Part shown: positions 1 through 8,604 of the stretch, in pieces
How positions within the stretch are numbered: the first letter of the stretch is position 1
How the letters are laid out: each line of letters opens with the position of its first letter
Assembly (NCBI RefSeq): GCF_009193295.2
Contig: NZ_CP059973.1
Location: 4,650,001 to 4,714,000, forward strand
Length of the DNA: 64,000 bases
Source: Bacteroides luhongzhouii
GTDB lineage: Bacteria; Bacteroidota; Bacteroidia; Bacteroidales; Bacteroidaceae
Direction of reading: 5' to 3'
The notes under the pieces: generated by a model
The model's database searches: none
What the model was told of the DNA's origin: nothing
What the model saw: the letters and a program-made list of their open reading frames with translations, nothing else
Position numbers and translations under genes: made by a program

Positions 1-31
1 TTTTACAAGACATACTAATATTTTAAGGTAT

Positions 32-388
32 ATGAAAAAGATTGAAGCTATTATCCGTAAGACCAAATTCGAGGACGTAAAAGACGCTCTTCTCGAAGCG
101 GACATCGAATGGTTCTCTTATTACGATGTAAGAGGCATTGGAAAAGCACGGCAAGGACGTATCTACCGTGGCGTAGTATATGACACCAGCACCATTGAAC
201 GAATTTTGATCTCTATTGTCGTACGCGACAAGAATACCGAGAAAACAGTGCAGGCTATCATTAAAGCTGCACAGACCGGAGAAATCGGTGACGGACGTAT
301 TTTCGTCATTCCTATCGAAGACGCTATCCGCATCCGCACTGCCGAACGTGGTGACATAGCCCTCTACAATGCAGAACAAGAACGTTAA
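32..388 (+). CDS. glnB: Nitrogen regulatory protein P-II
   Basis: This 118-residue cytoplasmic trimeric signal protein senses 2-oxoglutarate and ATP/ADP and classically controls AmtB-type ammonium channels. The T-loop carries YRGVVY, with Tyr45 and Tyr50 matching Tyr46 and Tyr51 of the enterobacterial protein; Tyr51 is the uridylylation site there. The C-terminal P-II signature is clear (TGEIGDGRIF followed by RIRT). The length fits the family. It lies 107 bp upstream of the ammonium channel gene on the same strand, the usual glnB/glnK-amt pairing. Whether Tyr50 is modified in Bacteroides cannot be told from sequence. GlnB versus GlnK naming is arbitrary here; linkage to amt favours a GlnK-like role. 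Confidence 0.95.
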   Translation: MKKIEAIIRKTKFEDVKDALLEADIEWFSYYDVRGIGKARQGRIYRGVVYDTSTIERILISIVVRDKNTEKTVQAIIKAAQTGEIGDGRIFVIPIEDAIRIRTAERGDIALYNAEQER

Positions 389-393
389 TCGGC

Positions 394-410
394 AGCGGCA
401 AGGTGCCGCT
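394..410 (+). other. GC-rich hairpin between P-II and amt genes
   Basis: AGCGGCA (394-400) and TGCCGCT (404-410) form a perfect 7-bp stem with a 3-nt loop, six bases after the P-II stop codon. No run of T follows, so it is not a standard terminator. It may protect the glnB mRNA end or partly uncouple glnB from amt expression. The role is inferred. Confidence 0.4.
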
Positions 411-495
411 CCCTGGTTTCCTTGCGGATTATAACGTTTATAAAGAGGTTTACAACATCACTAATAAATAATAGGTATAAAATAAGATAATTATT

Positions 496-1935
496 ATGGA
501 TACAAAATATAAAAGCCATAGCTTCGTAAAGCTGTGGATAGCCACTACTATATTCATTTTGTGCTGTTTTACTACTGATATGTCGGCACAAAACACAGCC
601 GCTGCCGATACAGTTACAGCAGTTACAGAAACAATTACCGAAGTCGTTGCCGCTCCTGCCGAAGAAGCATCAGCAGCTCCCGATACGGTTGGAGAATTAG
701 CTCTTGGATTGAATACTGTATGGATGTTGCTTGCAGCAATGCTCGTATTCTTCATGCAGCCGGGATTTGCATTAGTAGAAGCTGGTTTTACCAGAGTGAA
801 AAATACTGCCAACATTCTGATGAAGAACTTTGTAGATTTCATGTTCGGCTCTTTACTATACTGGTTTGTCGGTTTCGGATTGATGTTCGGCGCAGGTGGA
901 TTCATCGGAATGCCCCACTTCTTCGACCTTTCTTTCATTGATAATGGTTTGCCAACCGAAGGATTCCTCATATTCCAAACCGTATTCTGTGCGACAGCAT
1001 CTACAATTGTATCAGGAGCCATGGCAGAACGTACAAAATTCTCCATGTATATCGTCTACACCATCTTTATCAGTGTACTGATTTATCCGATATCCGGTCA
1101 CTGGACATGGGGCGGAGGCTGGTTGATGAACGGTGAAGAAGGTTCTTTCATGATGAATCTCTTCGGAACCACATTCCATGACTTTGCCGGTTCCACAGTC
1201 GTTCACTCTGTAGGCGGATGGATTGCTTTGGTAGGTGCTGCCATTCTTGGTCCCCGTATCGGTAAATATAGTAAAGAAGGCAAATCAAAAGCTATCCCAG
1301 GCCATAGCCTGACTATTGCTGCACTGGGTGTATTCATTCTTTGGTTCGGATGGTTCGGATTCAATCCCGGTTCTCAATTGGCAGCAGCAACCGAAGCTGA
1401 CGCTATCGCCATCTCCCACGTATTCCTGACTACGAATCTGGCAGCTTGTGCCGGTGGTTTCTTTGCTCTGTTGGTGAGCTGGATGAAATATGGAAAACCT
1501 TCTCTGTCATTGACACTGAATGGTATCTTGGCAGGACTGGTAGGTATCACAGCAGGATGTGACGCAGTATCTCCTGCAGGAGCAGCCTTAATAGGTGCAA
1601 TATGTGGTGTCGTAATGATATTCTCCGTTGACTTCATTGACAAGGTTTTAAAGATTGACGATCCGGTAGGTGCATCTTCTGTACATGGTGTTTGTGGCTT
1701 TTTAGGAACTATTCTTACAGGTTTGTTCTCCACCAGTGAAGGTTTATTCTATGGTTACGGTTTCGGATTCCTCGGTGCACAAATATTCGGAGCATTGATA
1801 GTAGGTGCATGGGCAGCCGGCATGGGATTCATCATTTTCAAAACGCTTGATAAGATTCACGGACTTCGCGTTCCGGCACGTGTCGAAGAAGAAGGCCTTG
1901 ACATTTACGAACACGGAGAATCTGCTTACAACTAA
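496..1935 (+). CDS. amtB: Ammonium channel, Amt family
   Basis: Inner-membrane trimeric channel for ammonium/ammonia, 479 residues. A cleavable signal (hydrophobic segment about residues 12-25, then SAQ) and a low-complexity linker rich in A, T and V precede the 11-helix core starting near residue 70. The twin pore histidines are visible as His237 (STVVHSVGG) and His397 (SSVHGVCG). The GLDIYEHGE motif near the end is the conserved Amt C-terminal region contacted by P-II proteins. It sits between the P-II and glutamine synthetase genes, so uptake and assimilation are physically linked. The ATG at 496 is chosen because it gives a complete signal peptide. Confidence 0.95.
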   Translation: MDTKYKSHSFVKLWIATTIFILCCFTTDMSAQNTAAADTVTAVTETITEVVAAPAEEASAAPDTVGELALGLNTVWMLLAAMLVFFMQPGFALVEAGFTRVKNTANILMKNFVDFMFGSLLYWFVGFGLMFGAGGFIGMPHFFDLSFIDNGLPTEGFLIFQTVFCATASTIVSGAMAERTKFSMYIVYTIFISVLIYPISGHWTWGGGWLMNGEEGSFMMNLFGTTFHDFAGSTVVHSVGGWIALVGAAILGPRIGKYSKEGKSKAIPGHSLTIAALGVFILWFGWFGFNPGSQLAAATEADAIAISHVFLTTNLAACAGGFFALLVSWMKYGKPSLSLTLNGILAGLVGITAGCDAVSPAGAALIGAICGVVMIFSVDFIDKVLKIDDPVGASSVHGVCGFLGTILTGLFSTSEGLFYGYGFGFLGAQIFGALIVGAWAAGMGFIIFKTLDKIHGLRVPARVEEEGLDIYEHGESAYN

Positions 1936-1953
1936 TTTAGTGATGAACGGTTT

Positions 1954-1998
1954 AGTGATTAGTGAAAGACAGCTACGCACCACTTACTACTAATCACT
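1954..1998. repeat. 10-bp inverted repeat between amt and glnN
   Basis: AGTGATTAGT (1954-1963) is exactly complementary to ACTAATCACT (1989-1998), with a 25-nt loop. There is no T-tract. It resembles the symmetric intergenic elements at 4311-4397 and 40395-40554 in this window. It could be a weak transcript-end structure or a degenerate palindromic repeat. Confidence 0.5.
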
Positions 1999-2111
1999 CC
2001 CCCGCTAATCACAGAAAAAACTTCCGGACAGGTTTGATCGCCTTTCCGGGAACTACATAACAAAGTAATTATTTACTCTAACATATTTAACAACAAATCA
2101 AATCAGGTATT

Positions 2112-4301
2112 ATGTCAAAACTTAGATTCAGAGTAGTAGAGACAGCTTTCAAGAAAAAGGCTGTTGAGGTAGCAACACCTGCCGAACGTCCTTCGGAGTA
2201 TTTCGCCAAGTATGTATTCAACAAGGAAAAAATGTTCAAATACCTTCCCAGCAAGGTATACAATGCACTGATTGACGCCATTGACAACGGTGCTCCGCTA
2301 GATCGCAGTATTGCCGATGAGGTAGCTGCCGGCATGAAGAAATGGGCCATCGAAATGGGTGTTACTCATTACACGCACTGGTTCGCACCGCTGACCGAGG
2401 GTACAGCTGAAAAGCATGACGCTTTCGTTGAACATGACGGCAAAGGCGGTATGATGGAAGAATTCACAGGTAAACTGCTTGTACAACAGGAACCGGATGC
2501 TTCTTCTTTCCCGAATGGCGGTATCCGCAATACATTCGAAGCCCGCGGATACAGCGCATGGGACCCCTCATCACCTGCTTTCATTGTAGATGATACACTT
2601 TGCATCCCAACTGTGTTTATTGCATATACCGGCGAAGCTCTCGACTATAAAGCTCCCTTGCTGAAAGCATTGCGTGCCGTAGATAAGGCTGCCGTAGACG
2701 TATGTCGTTACTTCAACCCGGAAGTGAAAAAAGTAGTTGCTTACTTAGGCTGGGAACAGGAATACTTCCTCGTAGACGAAGGATTGTATGCTGCACGTCC
2801 GGACTTGCTAATGACCGGTCGTACTTTGATGGGACATGACAGTGCCAAAAACCAGCAGTTGGAGGACCACTACTTCGGTGCTATCCCCACCCGCGTAGCC
2901 GCTTTCATGAAGGACCTCGAAATTGAAGCGTTAAAGCTGGGTATTCCTGTTAAGACTCGTCACAACGAAGTTGCCCCGAACCAGTTCGAATTGGCCCCTA
3001 TCTTTGAAGAATGTAACCTTGCTAATGACCATAACTTGCTGATTATGTCATTGATGCGTAAGGTAAGCCGCCGTCATGGTTTCCGCGTACTACTTCATGA
3101 AAAACCTTTTAAGGGCGTCAACGGATCGGGTAAACACAACAACTGGTCGTTGGGAACTGACACGGGCATATTATTAATGGGACCGGGTAAGACTCCGGAA
3201 GATAACCTGCGTTTTGTTACATTTGTTGTTAACACACTGATGGCAGTTTATCATCATAACGGATTGCTGAAAGCTTCTATCTCCAGTGCTACCAACGCTC
3301 ACCGTCTGGGAGCTAATGAAGCACCTCCTGCCATCATCTCCTCTTTCCTCGGAAAACAATTGTCACAGGTATTGGATCACATTGAAAACAGTACGAAAGA
3401 TGACTTAATCAGTCTTAGCGGTAAACAGGGAATGAAGTTGGATATTCCGCAGATTCCCGAATTGCTGATTGACAACACTGACCGTAACCGCACCTCTCCT
3501 TTTGCTTTCACCGGAAACCGTTTTGAGTTCCGTGCCGTAGGTTCCGAAGCAAACTGTGCGTCTGCCATGATTGCATTGAACTCTGCCGTAGCAGACCAAT
3601 TGGTGAAGTTTAAGAAAGACGTGGATGCTTTGATTGAAAAGGGGGAACCTAAAGTGTCTGCCATTCTTGAAATTATCCGTGGATATATCAAGGAATGTAA
3701 AGCGATTCATTTTGACGGCAATGGTTACAGCGACGAATGGAAGAAAGAAGCAGCCCGCCGTGGATTGGATTGCGAAACCAGTGTTCCTGTTATCTTCGAT
3801 AATTACCTGAAGCCGGAAACAATTGCCATGTTCGAAGCTACCGGCGTAATGACAAAGAAAGAACTGGAAGCCCGCAACGAAGTAAAATGGGAAACGTACA
3901 CGAAGAAGATTCAGATCGAAGCACGTGTATTGGGTGACTTGGCTATGAATCATATCATTCCGGTAGCCACTCAATATCAAACGGATTTAATTAATAATGT
4001 CTATAAGATGCAATCTCTTTTCCCGGCAGAAAAGGCAGCGAAATTGTCTGCTAAAAACCTGGAACTTATTGAAGAGATTGCCGACCGCACAGCCTTCATC
4101 AAGGAACATGTAGATGCAATGATTGAAGCTCGTAAGGTTGCGAACAAGATAGAAAGCGAACGGGAAAAAGCCATTGCCTACCACGACACGATCGTTCCGG
4201 CACTGGAAGAAATCCGCTACCACATCGACAAATTGGAACTCATTGTTGACAACCAGATGTGGACGCTTCCGAAATACAGGGAACTGTTATTTGTGAGATA
4301 G
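2112..4301 (+). CDS. glnN: Glutamine synthetase type III
   Basis: Cytoplasmic ATP-dependent ligase that makes glutamine from glutamate and ammonium, 729 residues. This is the long GSIII form typical of Bacteroides and cyanobacteria, not the roughly 470-residue GSI. Visible family motifs include the catalytic-domain segment GSGKHNNWS, WEQEYFLVD (metal-binding glutamates), NEVAPNQFE and NRTSPFAFTGNRFEFR. A C-terminal helical extension is characteristic of type III enzymes. It lies downstream of P-II and amt on the same strand, 176 bp after amt, and probably shares nitrogen control with them. Confidence 0.96.
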   Translation: MSKLRFRVVETAFKKKAVEVATPAERPSEYFAKYVFNKEKMFKYLPSKVYNALIDAIDNGAPLDRSIADEVAAGMKKWAIEMGVTHYTHWFAPLTEGTAEKHDAFVEHDGKGGMMEEFTGKLLVQQEPDASSFPNGGIRNTFEARGYSAWDPSSPAFIVDDTLCIPTVFIAYTGEALDYKAPLLKALRAVDKAAVDVCRYFNPEVKKVVAYLGWEQEYFLVDEGLYAARPDLLMTGRTLMGHDSAKNQQLEDHYFGAIPTRVAAFMKDLEIEALKLGIPVKTRHNEVAPNQFELAPIFEECNLANDHNLLIMSLMRKVSRRHGFRVLLHEKPFKGVNGSGKHNNWSLGTDTGILLMGPGKTPEDNLRFVTFVVNTLMAVYHHNGLLKASISSATNAHRLGANEAPPAIISSFLGKQLSQVLDHIENSTKDDLISLSGKQGMKLDIPQIPELLIDNTDRNRTSPFAFTGNRFEFRAVGSEANCASAMIALNSAVADQLVKFKKDVDALIEKGEPKVSAILEIIRGYIKECKAIHFDGNGYSDEWKKEAARRGLDCETSVPVIFDNYLKPETIAMFEATGVMTKKELEARNEVKWETYTKKIQIEARVLGDLAMNHIIPVATQYQTDLINNVYKMQSLFPAEKAAKLSAKNLELIEEIADRTAFIKEHVDAMIEARKVANKIESEREKAIAYHDTIVPALEEIRYHIDKLELIVDNQMWTLPKYRELLFVR

Positions 4302-4310
4302 AAAAAAAGA

Positions 4311-4397
4311 ACGGTGAACGATAAACAGTAGACGGTAAACCAACTGTATTTTTAGACTACAATGTATTTACCGTTAACCATTCACAGTTCACCGTTA
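4311..4397. repeat. Nested inverted repeat downstream of glnN
   Basis: AACGGTGAAC (4311-4320) pairs with GTTCACCGTT (4388-4397). Inside it ACGGTAAA (4333-4340) pairs with TTTACCGT (4368-4375). The arms form an imperfect cruciform of about 30 bp per arm. No T-tract directly follows; a better terminator is at 4441-4473. It belongs with the other symmetric intergenic elements in the window. Confidence 0.55.
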
Positions 4398-4440
4398 TGA
4401 AATTATCTATTTCTTTTGTTGGTTGTTTTAAGTTTGCGGG

Positions 4441-4473
4441 GAGGGGTGCTGTGAAGCAGTCCTCTTCTTTTTT
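4441..4473 (+). terminator. Probable terminator of the glnN transcript
   Basis: A hairpin is formed by GAGG/CCTC and TGCT/AGCA with a GTGA loop (4441-4464). TTCTTTTTT follows. It overlaps the end of the convergent DUF308 gene by a few bases. Confidence 0.6.
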
Positions 4474-5047
4474 ATTCGATTATCTTTGCATCCTCAATAT
4501 CATCATCATGTACTACCGGAGTCTTTGGACGACGACGGTCAAACTTGAACCAGTTGATTAATTCGGTAAGCGAATAAACCAAACTACTCACACCAATAAT
4601 TATAAATGCAGTATTACGTGCTCCTGTCGGATTAAACAAAGCGATGATACCCGCAATGAGAATCAATGAAGGAACCAGATAAAACGCTCCCGGAACAGGC
4701 ATCCACCGACGTGCCATCGATAAAGAAGCAATCTGTTGCACTCCTCCCATTATCAGGATAAATCCCAATAGAAACATCAGAACATCTGCAAAGAATTCAG
4801 GCATCACAATCAGCCAAAGTCCAAATAATAAACTACCGATTCCTTCTATCGGGAAACGGGGAGCCGCCTCACCTTCCTGTCTTTTCCGACCGAAATAGCC
4901 CAAAAGGCTGATAACACCGGGAATCAAAAAGGCAACACCAACTGTTATGACAATATAACTGGCAGCCGCATTGGGCCAAATCACGAGCACCAATCCTATC
5001 ACAAGTGCAAAGAGAATGCGAATAAGGGAATAATTCATTGTTTTCAT
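4472..5047 (-). CDS. HdeD-like DUF308 integral membrane protein
   Basis: A 191-residue inner-membrane protein with about six hydrophobic segments in two similar halves (repeated VIWPNAA / IVMPEFFAD type hairpins), the pattern of the DUF308/HdeD family. The charged C-terminal tail (RRRPK, then DDDIEDAKIIE) should be cytoplasmic. HdeD of E. coli is linked to acid resistance, but function is not established for Bacteroides members. It is monocistronic and convergent with glnN. A TATATTCG element on the minus strand just upstream may be its -7 box. The start could also be Met4. Confidence 0.8.
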   Translation of the reverse strand: MKTMNYSLIRILFALVIGLVLVIWPNAAASYIVITVGVAFLIPGVISLLGYFGRKRQEGEAAPRFPIEGIGSLLFGLWLIVMPEFFADVLMFLLGFILIMGGVQQIASLSMARRWMPVPGAFYLVPSLILIAGIIALFNPTGARNTAFIIIGVSSLVYSLTELINWFKFDRRRPKTPVVHDDDIEDAKIIE

Positions 5048-5221
5048 AAATTCTATATTTTTTTAACCGATTCTGTTCCAATACTTTTGCGAATATAAGT
5101 GTTTCTACTGATATATAAAAATAACAAATAAACATTGTAATAAGTTCGTAATAATATCGTTATGACGATTACATCTCACATTGATATTTTTGCAGAAAAT
5201 TTAGACAGTTCCCTTTCAGTA

Positions 5222-5465
5222 TGAAACAAAGTGAAATAAAAAAGATCACTGCAAGATATATATGAAACATTGAAAGCTCTCTACCGAACAGCGTATCAAG
5301 CAATATAAATTGAAACCGGACCGGGCCGATGTTATTGTTCCTGCTGCTGAAATATTTCTCGAGATAGCTACTCATATAAAAGCCACCGGAATTATTGTAC
5401 CTACCATCGGACTGTCCGACGGTATCATCGATAGTCTGTACACGCAAAATATGAACAAGGTTTAA
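5222..5465 (+). pseudogene. Remnant of a Ppx/GppA phosphatase, C-terminal end only
   Basis: Translation of 5274-5465 reads LSTEQRIKQYKLKPDRADVI, then VPAAEIF and IGLSDGIIDSLY before TAA. This is the conserved C-terminal stretch of exopolyphosphatase/pppGpp phosphatases (LKPDRADVI.P). Upstream, the same homology continues in other frames (YETLKAL at about 5251-5279, KKIT before it), so at least two small indels break it. There is no N-terminal ASKHA domain, which needs about 240 further residues. An intact terminator follows at 5498-5542. It is therefore the decayed 3' end of a former gene whose 5' part was deleted. Confidence 0.7.
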
Positions 5466-5497
5466 TTCTCTACAATCTTGATGCATCAATACACAAA

Positions 5498-5542
5498 GCT
5501 CCTGATACTAGTGTATATTCAAACTTTGTATCGGGAGTTTTT
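5498..5542 (+). terminator. Terminator behind the Ppx/GppA remnant
   Basis: GCTCCTGATAC (5498-5508) pairs over 11 bp, with GU wobbles, with GTATCGGGAGT (5528-5538) and is followed by TTTTT. It marks the end of the ancestral transcript. Confidence 0.7.
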
Positions 5543-5605
5543 GTCTCATCTTGCTATAATGTACAGATTCGTCCTTAAAGAGGTAAATATTCGAATTTTG
5601 TTCTC

Positions 5606-5613
5606 TATATTTG
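5606..5613 (+). promoter_or_regulatory. -7 box (TATATTTG) for the GNAT gene
   Basis: TATATTTG matches the Bacteroides -7 consensus 24 bp before the ATG at 5637. No good TTTG is found 19-21 bp upstream, so the promoter may be weak or need an activator. Confidence 0.5.
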
Positions 5614-5636
5614 TGCAACTATATATTTGAAATAAG

Positions 5637-6284
5637 ATGGATATAAAACTTAGAATTGAGCAACCTTCGGATCATAATGAAACCGAAAATGTCACACGGG
5701 AAGCCTTCTGGAATCATTTTTCTCCGGGGTGTGACGAACATTATCTCCTTCATATCATGCGTAACCATCCCAAGTTTGTACCGGAACTCGATATTGTTGC
5801 AGAACTTAATGGCAAGATTGTCGGCAATGTGGTCTGCCTTAAATCATTTATCATGGCGGATGACGGTAACCAATATGAAGTATTGAGTCTGGGGCCCATT
5901 TCTGTTCTTCCCGAATATCAACAGAAAGGTATTGGAGGAAAAATGATTGCGCTGACCCAAAAACGAGCTTTCGATATGGGATTTCGTGCCATTTTACTTT
6001 GCGGTGATCCGGATTATTACCTCCGGCAAGGATTCATTCCTGCTGAAACATTAGGGATTCGCACCGAAGATAATATGTATGCCACAGCTCTTCATGTTTG
6101 TGAACTGTATGATGATGCTTTAGCCAACGCTAAAGGACGCTATATAGAAGATGAAATATATCAGGTCGATAAATCAGCGGCTAATGAGTTCGACAAACAA
6201 TTTCCTCCAAAAGAAATTGAGGTTGGCACTCCGTCACAAAAAAGATTTGATTTGCTGGTAGTAATGAGAAGAAAAGCGATTTAA
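5637..6284 (+). CDS. GNAT family N-acetyltransferase
   Basis: A 215-residue cytoplasmic acetyl-CoA-dependent transferase. The acetyl-CoA binding motif A is seen as VLPEYQQKGIGGKMI (Q-x-x-G-I-G), preceded by the strand LSLGPISV and followed by the YYLRQGF motif typical of YhbS-like enzymes. The substrate cannot be deduced. It stands alone between the Ppx remnant and the PUL, convergent with the GH3 gene. Its last codons and stop lie inside a palindrome shared with GH3 (6274-6307). Confidence 0.9.
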   Translation: MDIKLRIEQPSDHNETENVTREAFWNHFSPGCDEHYLLHIMRNHPKFVPELDIVAELNGKIVGNVVCLKSFIMADDGNQYEVLSLGPISVLPEYQQKGIGGKMIALTQKRAFDMGFRAILLCGDPDYYLRQGFIPAETLGIRTEDNMYATALHVCELYDDALANAKGRYIEDEIYQVDKSAANEFDKQFPPKEIEVGTPSQKRFDLLVVMRRKAI

Positions 6285-6307
6285 GGTCATTCAACCTTAA
6301 ATCGCTT
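6274..6307. terminator. Bidirectional terminator-like palindrome spanning both stop codons
   Basis: AAGCGATTTAAGGT (6274-6287) and ACCTTAAATCGCTT (6294-6307) form a perfect 14-bp stem with a 6-nt loop. The GNAT stop (6282-6284) and the GH3 stop (6287-6289) both fall within it, so one palindrome encodes both C-termini and can fold in either transcript. T-tracts are weak on both sides. Confidence 0.6.
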
Positions 6308-8578
6308 GGTTTGTACATCACAGGAGTTCGGTCCTACCATGACATCAAATTCTCCTGGCTCGTAGATATATTCCAAACCGGAATTATAGAATCTCAGATC
6401 ATTTTCCGTGATAACAAACTTAATGTCACGACTTTCGCCACTCTTCAGGAAAATACGTTCAAAACCTTTCAGCTCCTTCACCGGACGGGCAATCTCTGCA
6501 TAAATATCACGAAGATATAACTGCACAATCTCGTAACTGTCATAGTCTCCTTTATTGGTGACAGTCACAGAAACCGTTAACTCACCGTTTTTAGGTAAAG
6601 TTTCCGAACTAATCTGAAAATCACTATAAACAAAGTCTGTATAACTCAAACCATATCCGAATGGATACAGAGGCCCATTACTCTCATCCAGATAATTACT
6701 GGCATAACGATTGAATATACGATTGTCAGGATCAGGACGACCAGTATTCAGATGATTGTAAAATAATGGCAACTGTCCTACCGAACGCGGGAAGGTAGTT
6801 GTCAGTTTACCACTTGGAGATACTCTACCGAACAATACGTCAGCAACTGCATCTCCCGTTTCACTACCACCAAACCAGACATTCAAGATAGAATGTACAT
6901 TTGTAGCCTCCCAGTTCAAAACCAAAGGACGACCCGTGAACAAAAGAAGTATGACAGGTTTGCCCGTCTTTACCAAAGCTTTTAATAAGTCTTGTTGAGC
7001 ATCAGGTATCTCCAGACTGGTACGTGAAACCGATTCACCACTCATTTCCGCACACTCACCCAAAGCAGCTACAATCACATCAGCACGGGCAGCTATACGT
7101 AAAGCCTCATCCAATAACTGCCGGTTGTCTCCACGTTCAAGCGGCCGAATACCCATAGCCGCCTTTTCCGTTTCTGCATCATAATATATGTTACTGCCTT
7201 TCGCGTACAGTATTTCAGCCTTATCACCCACTGCCGAACGGATTCCTTCCAATAATGTTCCGTGCCGGGAAGGAGTACATGTCATACTCCACATTCCACA
7301 CATATTATTACGCGCATCTGCCATCGGACCAATCAGGGCAATCTTTCCTTTTATGTCCAAAGGAAGTAAACGATGATCGTTCTTCAACAAAACAAAAGTT
7401 TCAGTTGCAATCGTACGGGCGGAAGAACGATGTTCGGCCGTATAAAGTTTTTCCCGGGTACGCAGAGTATCACAATATTTATACGGATCAGAGAATAATC
7501 CCAATTTATATTTGGCTTCCAGAACACGACGGCAGGCCGCATTTATCTGTTCTTCTGTTACTTTTCCTTCTTTCAGAGATTCCTCCAGTGTGTTCAGAAA
7601 ACCACAGGAAACCATATCCATATCTGTCCCTGCCTGCAAAGCACGTATGGAAGCTTCTTTCAGAGGGGCGACACCGTGAGAAGACATTTCGGCTATCGAA
7701 TTATAATCTGTTACCAATAGTCCCCCGAAGCCCCATTCATCCCGAAGCAGATCAGTCAGTAACCATTTATTGGCGGTAGCAGGAATACCATCGACGATAT
7801 TAAAAGAACTCATGACACTGCCTACACCGGCATTAACGGCAGCTTTATAAGGAGCCAGAAATTCGTTATACATACGCAGGCGGCTCATATCCACCACATT
7901 ATAATCACGTCCTGATTCAGACGCTCCATAAAGTGCAAAATGTTTCACACAGGCAAGTATTTCATCGTTGCCCTGCATATTGTTTCCCTGATAACCACGC
8001 ACATACGCTTTAGCCATTAAAGAACCCAGATAAGGATCTTCTCCGCTCCCTTCTGCGATACGTCCCCAACGGGCGTCACGACAAATATCGACCATCGGGC
8101 TGAATGTCCAGTTAATACCGTCTGCGCTGGCTTCAATGGCAGAAATGCGTGCCATACGTTCGACGACCAGAGTGTCCCAACTGCAAGAAAGTGCCAATGG
8201 GATCGGAAAAATAGTTTCGTAACCGTGGATAACGTCTGCACCTACAAGTAGAGGTATTTTCAACCGGCTTTCTTCTACCGCAAGGTGTTGCAGGGCATTA
8301 ATTTTCTGAATACCCTTGACATTGAAGAAGCCGCCGATTTCCTGTTTACGAATCATATCGCTAAGTTCACCATTCATCACCGAACCTGTCACAAGATCAC
8401 CACCCGAAGGCAGGTTTAATTGCCCGAGTTTCTCACGGAGAGTCATCCGGTCCATTAAGTCAGTAATGAAACAGTCCATTTCATTCTCGTGATGATTTTG
8501 GGATAACAGAGTCGGTATTAATAATATATTATATATAACTAAAAGACAATATCTTTTCATTCTTCTCATCATTAACAT
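6287..8578 (-). CDS. GH3 family beta-glucosidase-like glycoside hydrolase
   Basis: Periplasmic exo-acting beta-glycosidase, about 763 residues, last gene of the PUL operon. The signal peptide is RRMKRYCLLVIYNILLIP. The GH3 N-terminal barrel has KHFALYG and the nucleophile Asp in LLVTDYNS (residue 293 of the longest reading, which starts at a GTG at 8584). The alpha/beta sandwich domain has the likely acid/base Glu in MSGESVSR. A C-terminal FnIII-like domain follows (YPFGYGLSYTDF onward). The first ATG is at 8578; ATGs at 8572, 8569 and 8560 are also possible, and 8560 gives the tidiest signal peptide. It follows GH5 by about 25 bp and would release terminal sugars from oligosaccharides made by the GH5 enzymes. 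Confidence 0.92.
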   Translation of the reverse strand: MLMMRRMKRYCLLVIYNILLIPTLLSQNHHENEMDCFITDLMDRMTLREKLGQLNLPSGGDLVTGSVMNGELSDMIRKQEIGGFFNVKGIQKINALQHLAVEESRLKIPLLVGADVIHGYETIFPIPLALSCSWDTLVVERMARISAIEASADGINWTFSPMVDICRDARWGRIAEGSGEDPYLGSLMAKAYVRGYQGNNMQGNDEILACVKHFALYGASESGRDYNVVDMSRLRMYNEFLAPYKAAVNAGVGSVMSSFNIVDGIPATANKWLLTDLLRDEWGFGGLLVTDYNSIAEMSSHGVAPLKEASIRALQAGTDMDMVSCGFLNTLEESLKEGKVTEEQINAACRRVLEAKYKLGLFSDPYKYCDTLRTREKLYTAEHRSSARTIATETFVLLKNDHRLLPLDIKGKIALIGPMADARNNMCGMWSMTCTPSRHGTLLEGIRSAVGDKAEILYAKGSNIYYDAETEKAAMGIRPLERGDNRQLLDEALRIAARADVIVAALGECAEMSGESVSRTSLEIPDAQQDLLKALVKTGKPVILLLFTGRPLVLNWEATNVHSILNVWFGGSETGDAVADVLFGRVSPSGKLTTTFPRSVGQLPLFYNHLNTGRPDPDNRIFNRYASNYLDESNGPLYPFGYGLSYTDFVYSDFQISSETLPKNGELTVSVTVTNKGDYDSYEIVQLYLRDIYAEIARPVKELKGFERIFLKSGESRDIKFVITENDLRFYNSGLEYIYEPGEFDVMVGPNSCDVQTKRFKVE

Positions 8579-8604
8579 GAACACTTAAATTAATTACCTT
8601 ACTT

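Noticed and set aside
5169..5489. 106-codon minus-strand frame opposite the Ppx/GppA remnant
   Set aside because: The opposite strand carries recognisable Ppx/GppA residues, so this is an antisense shadow.
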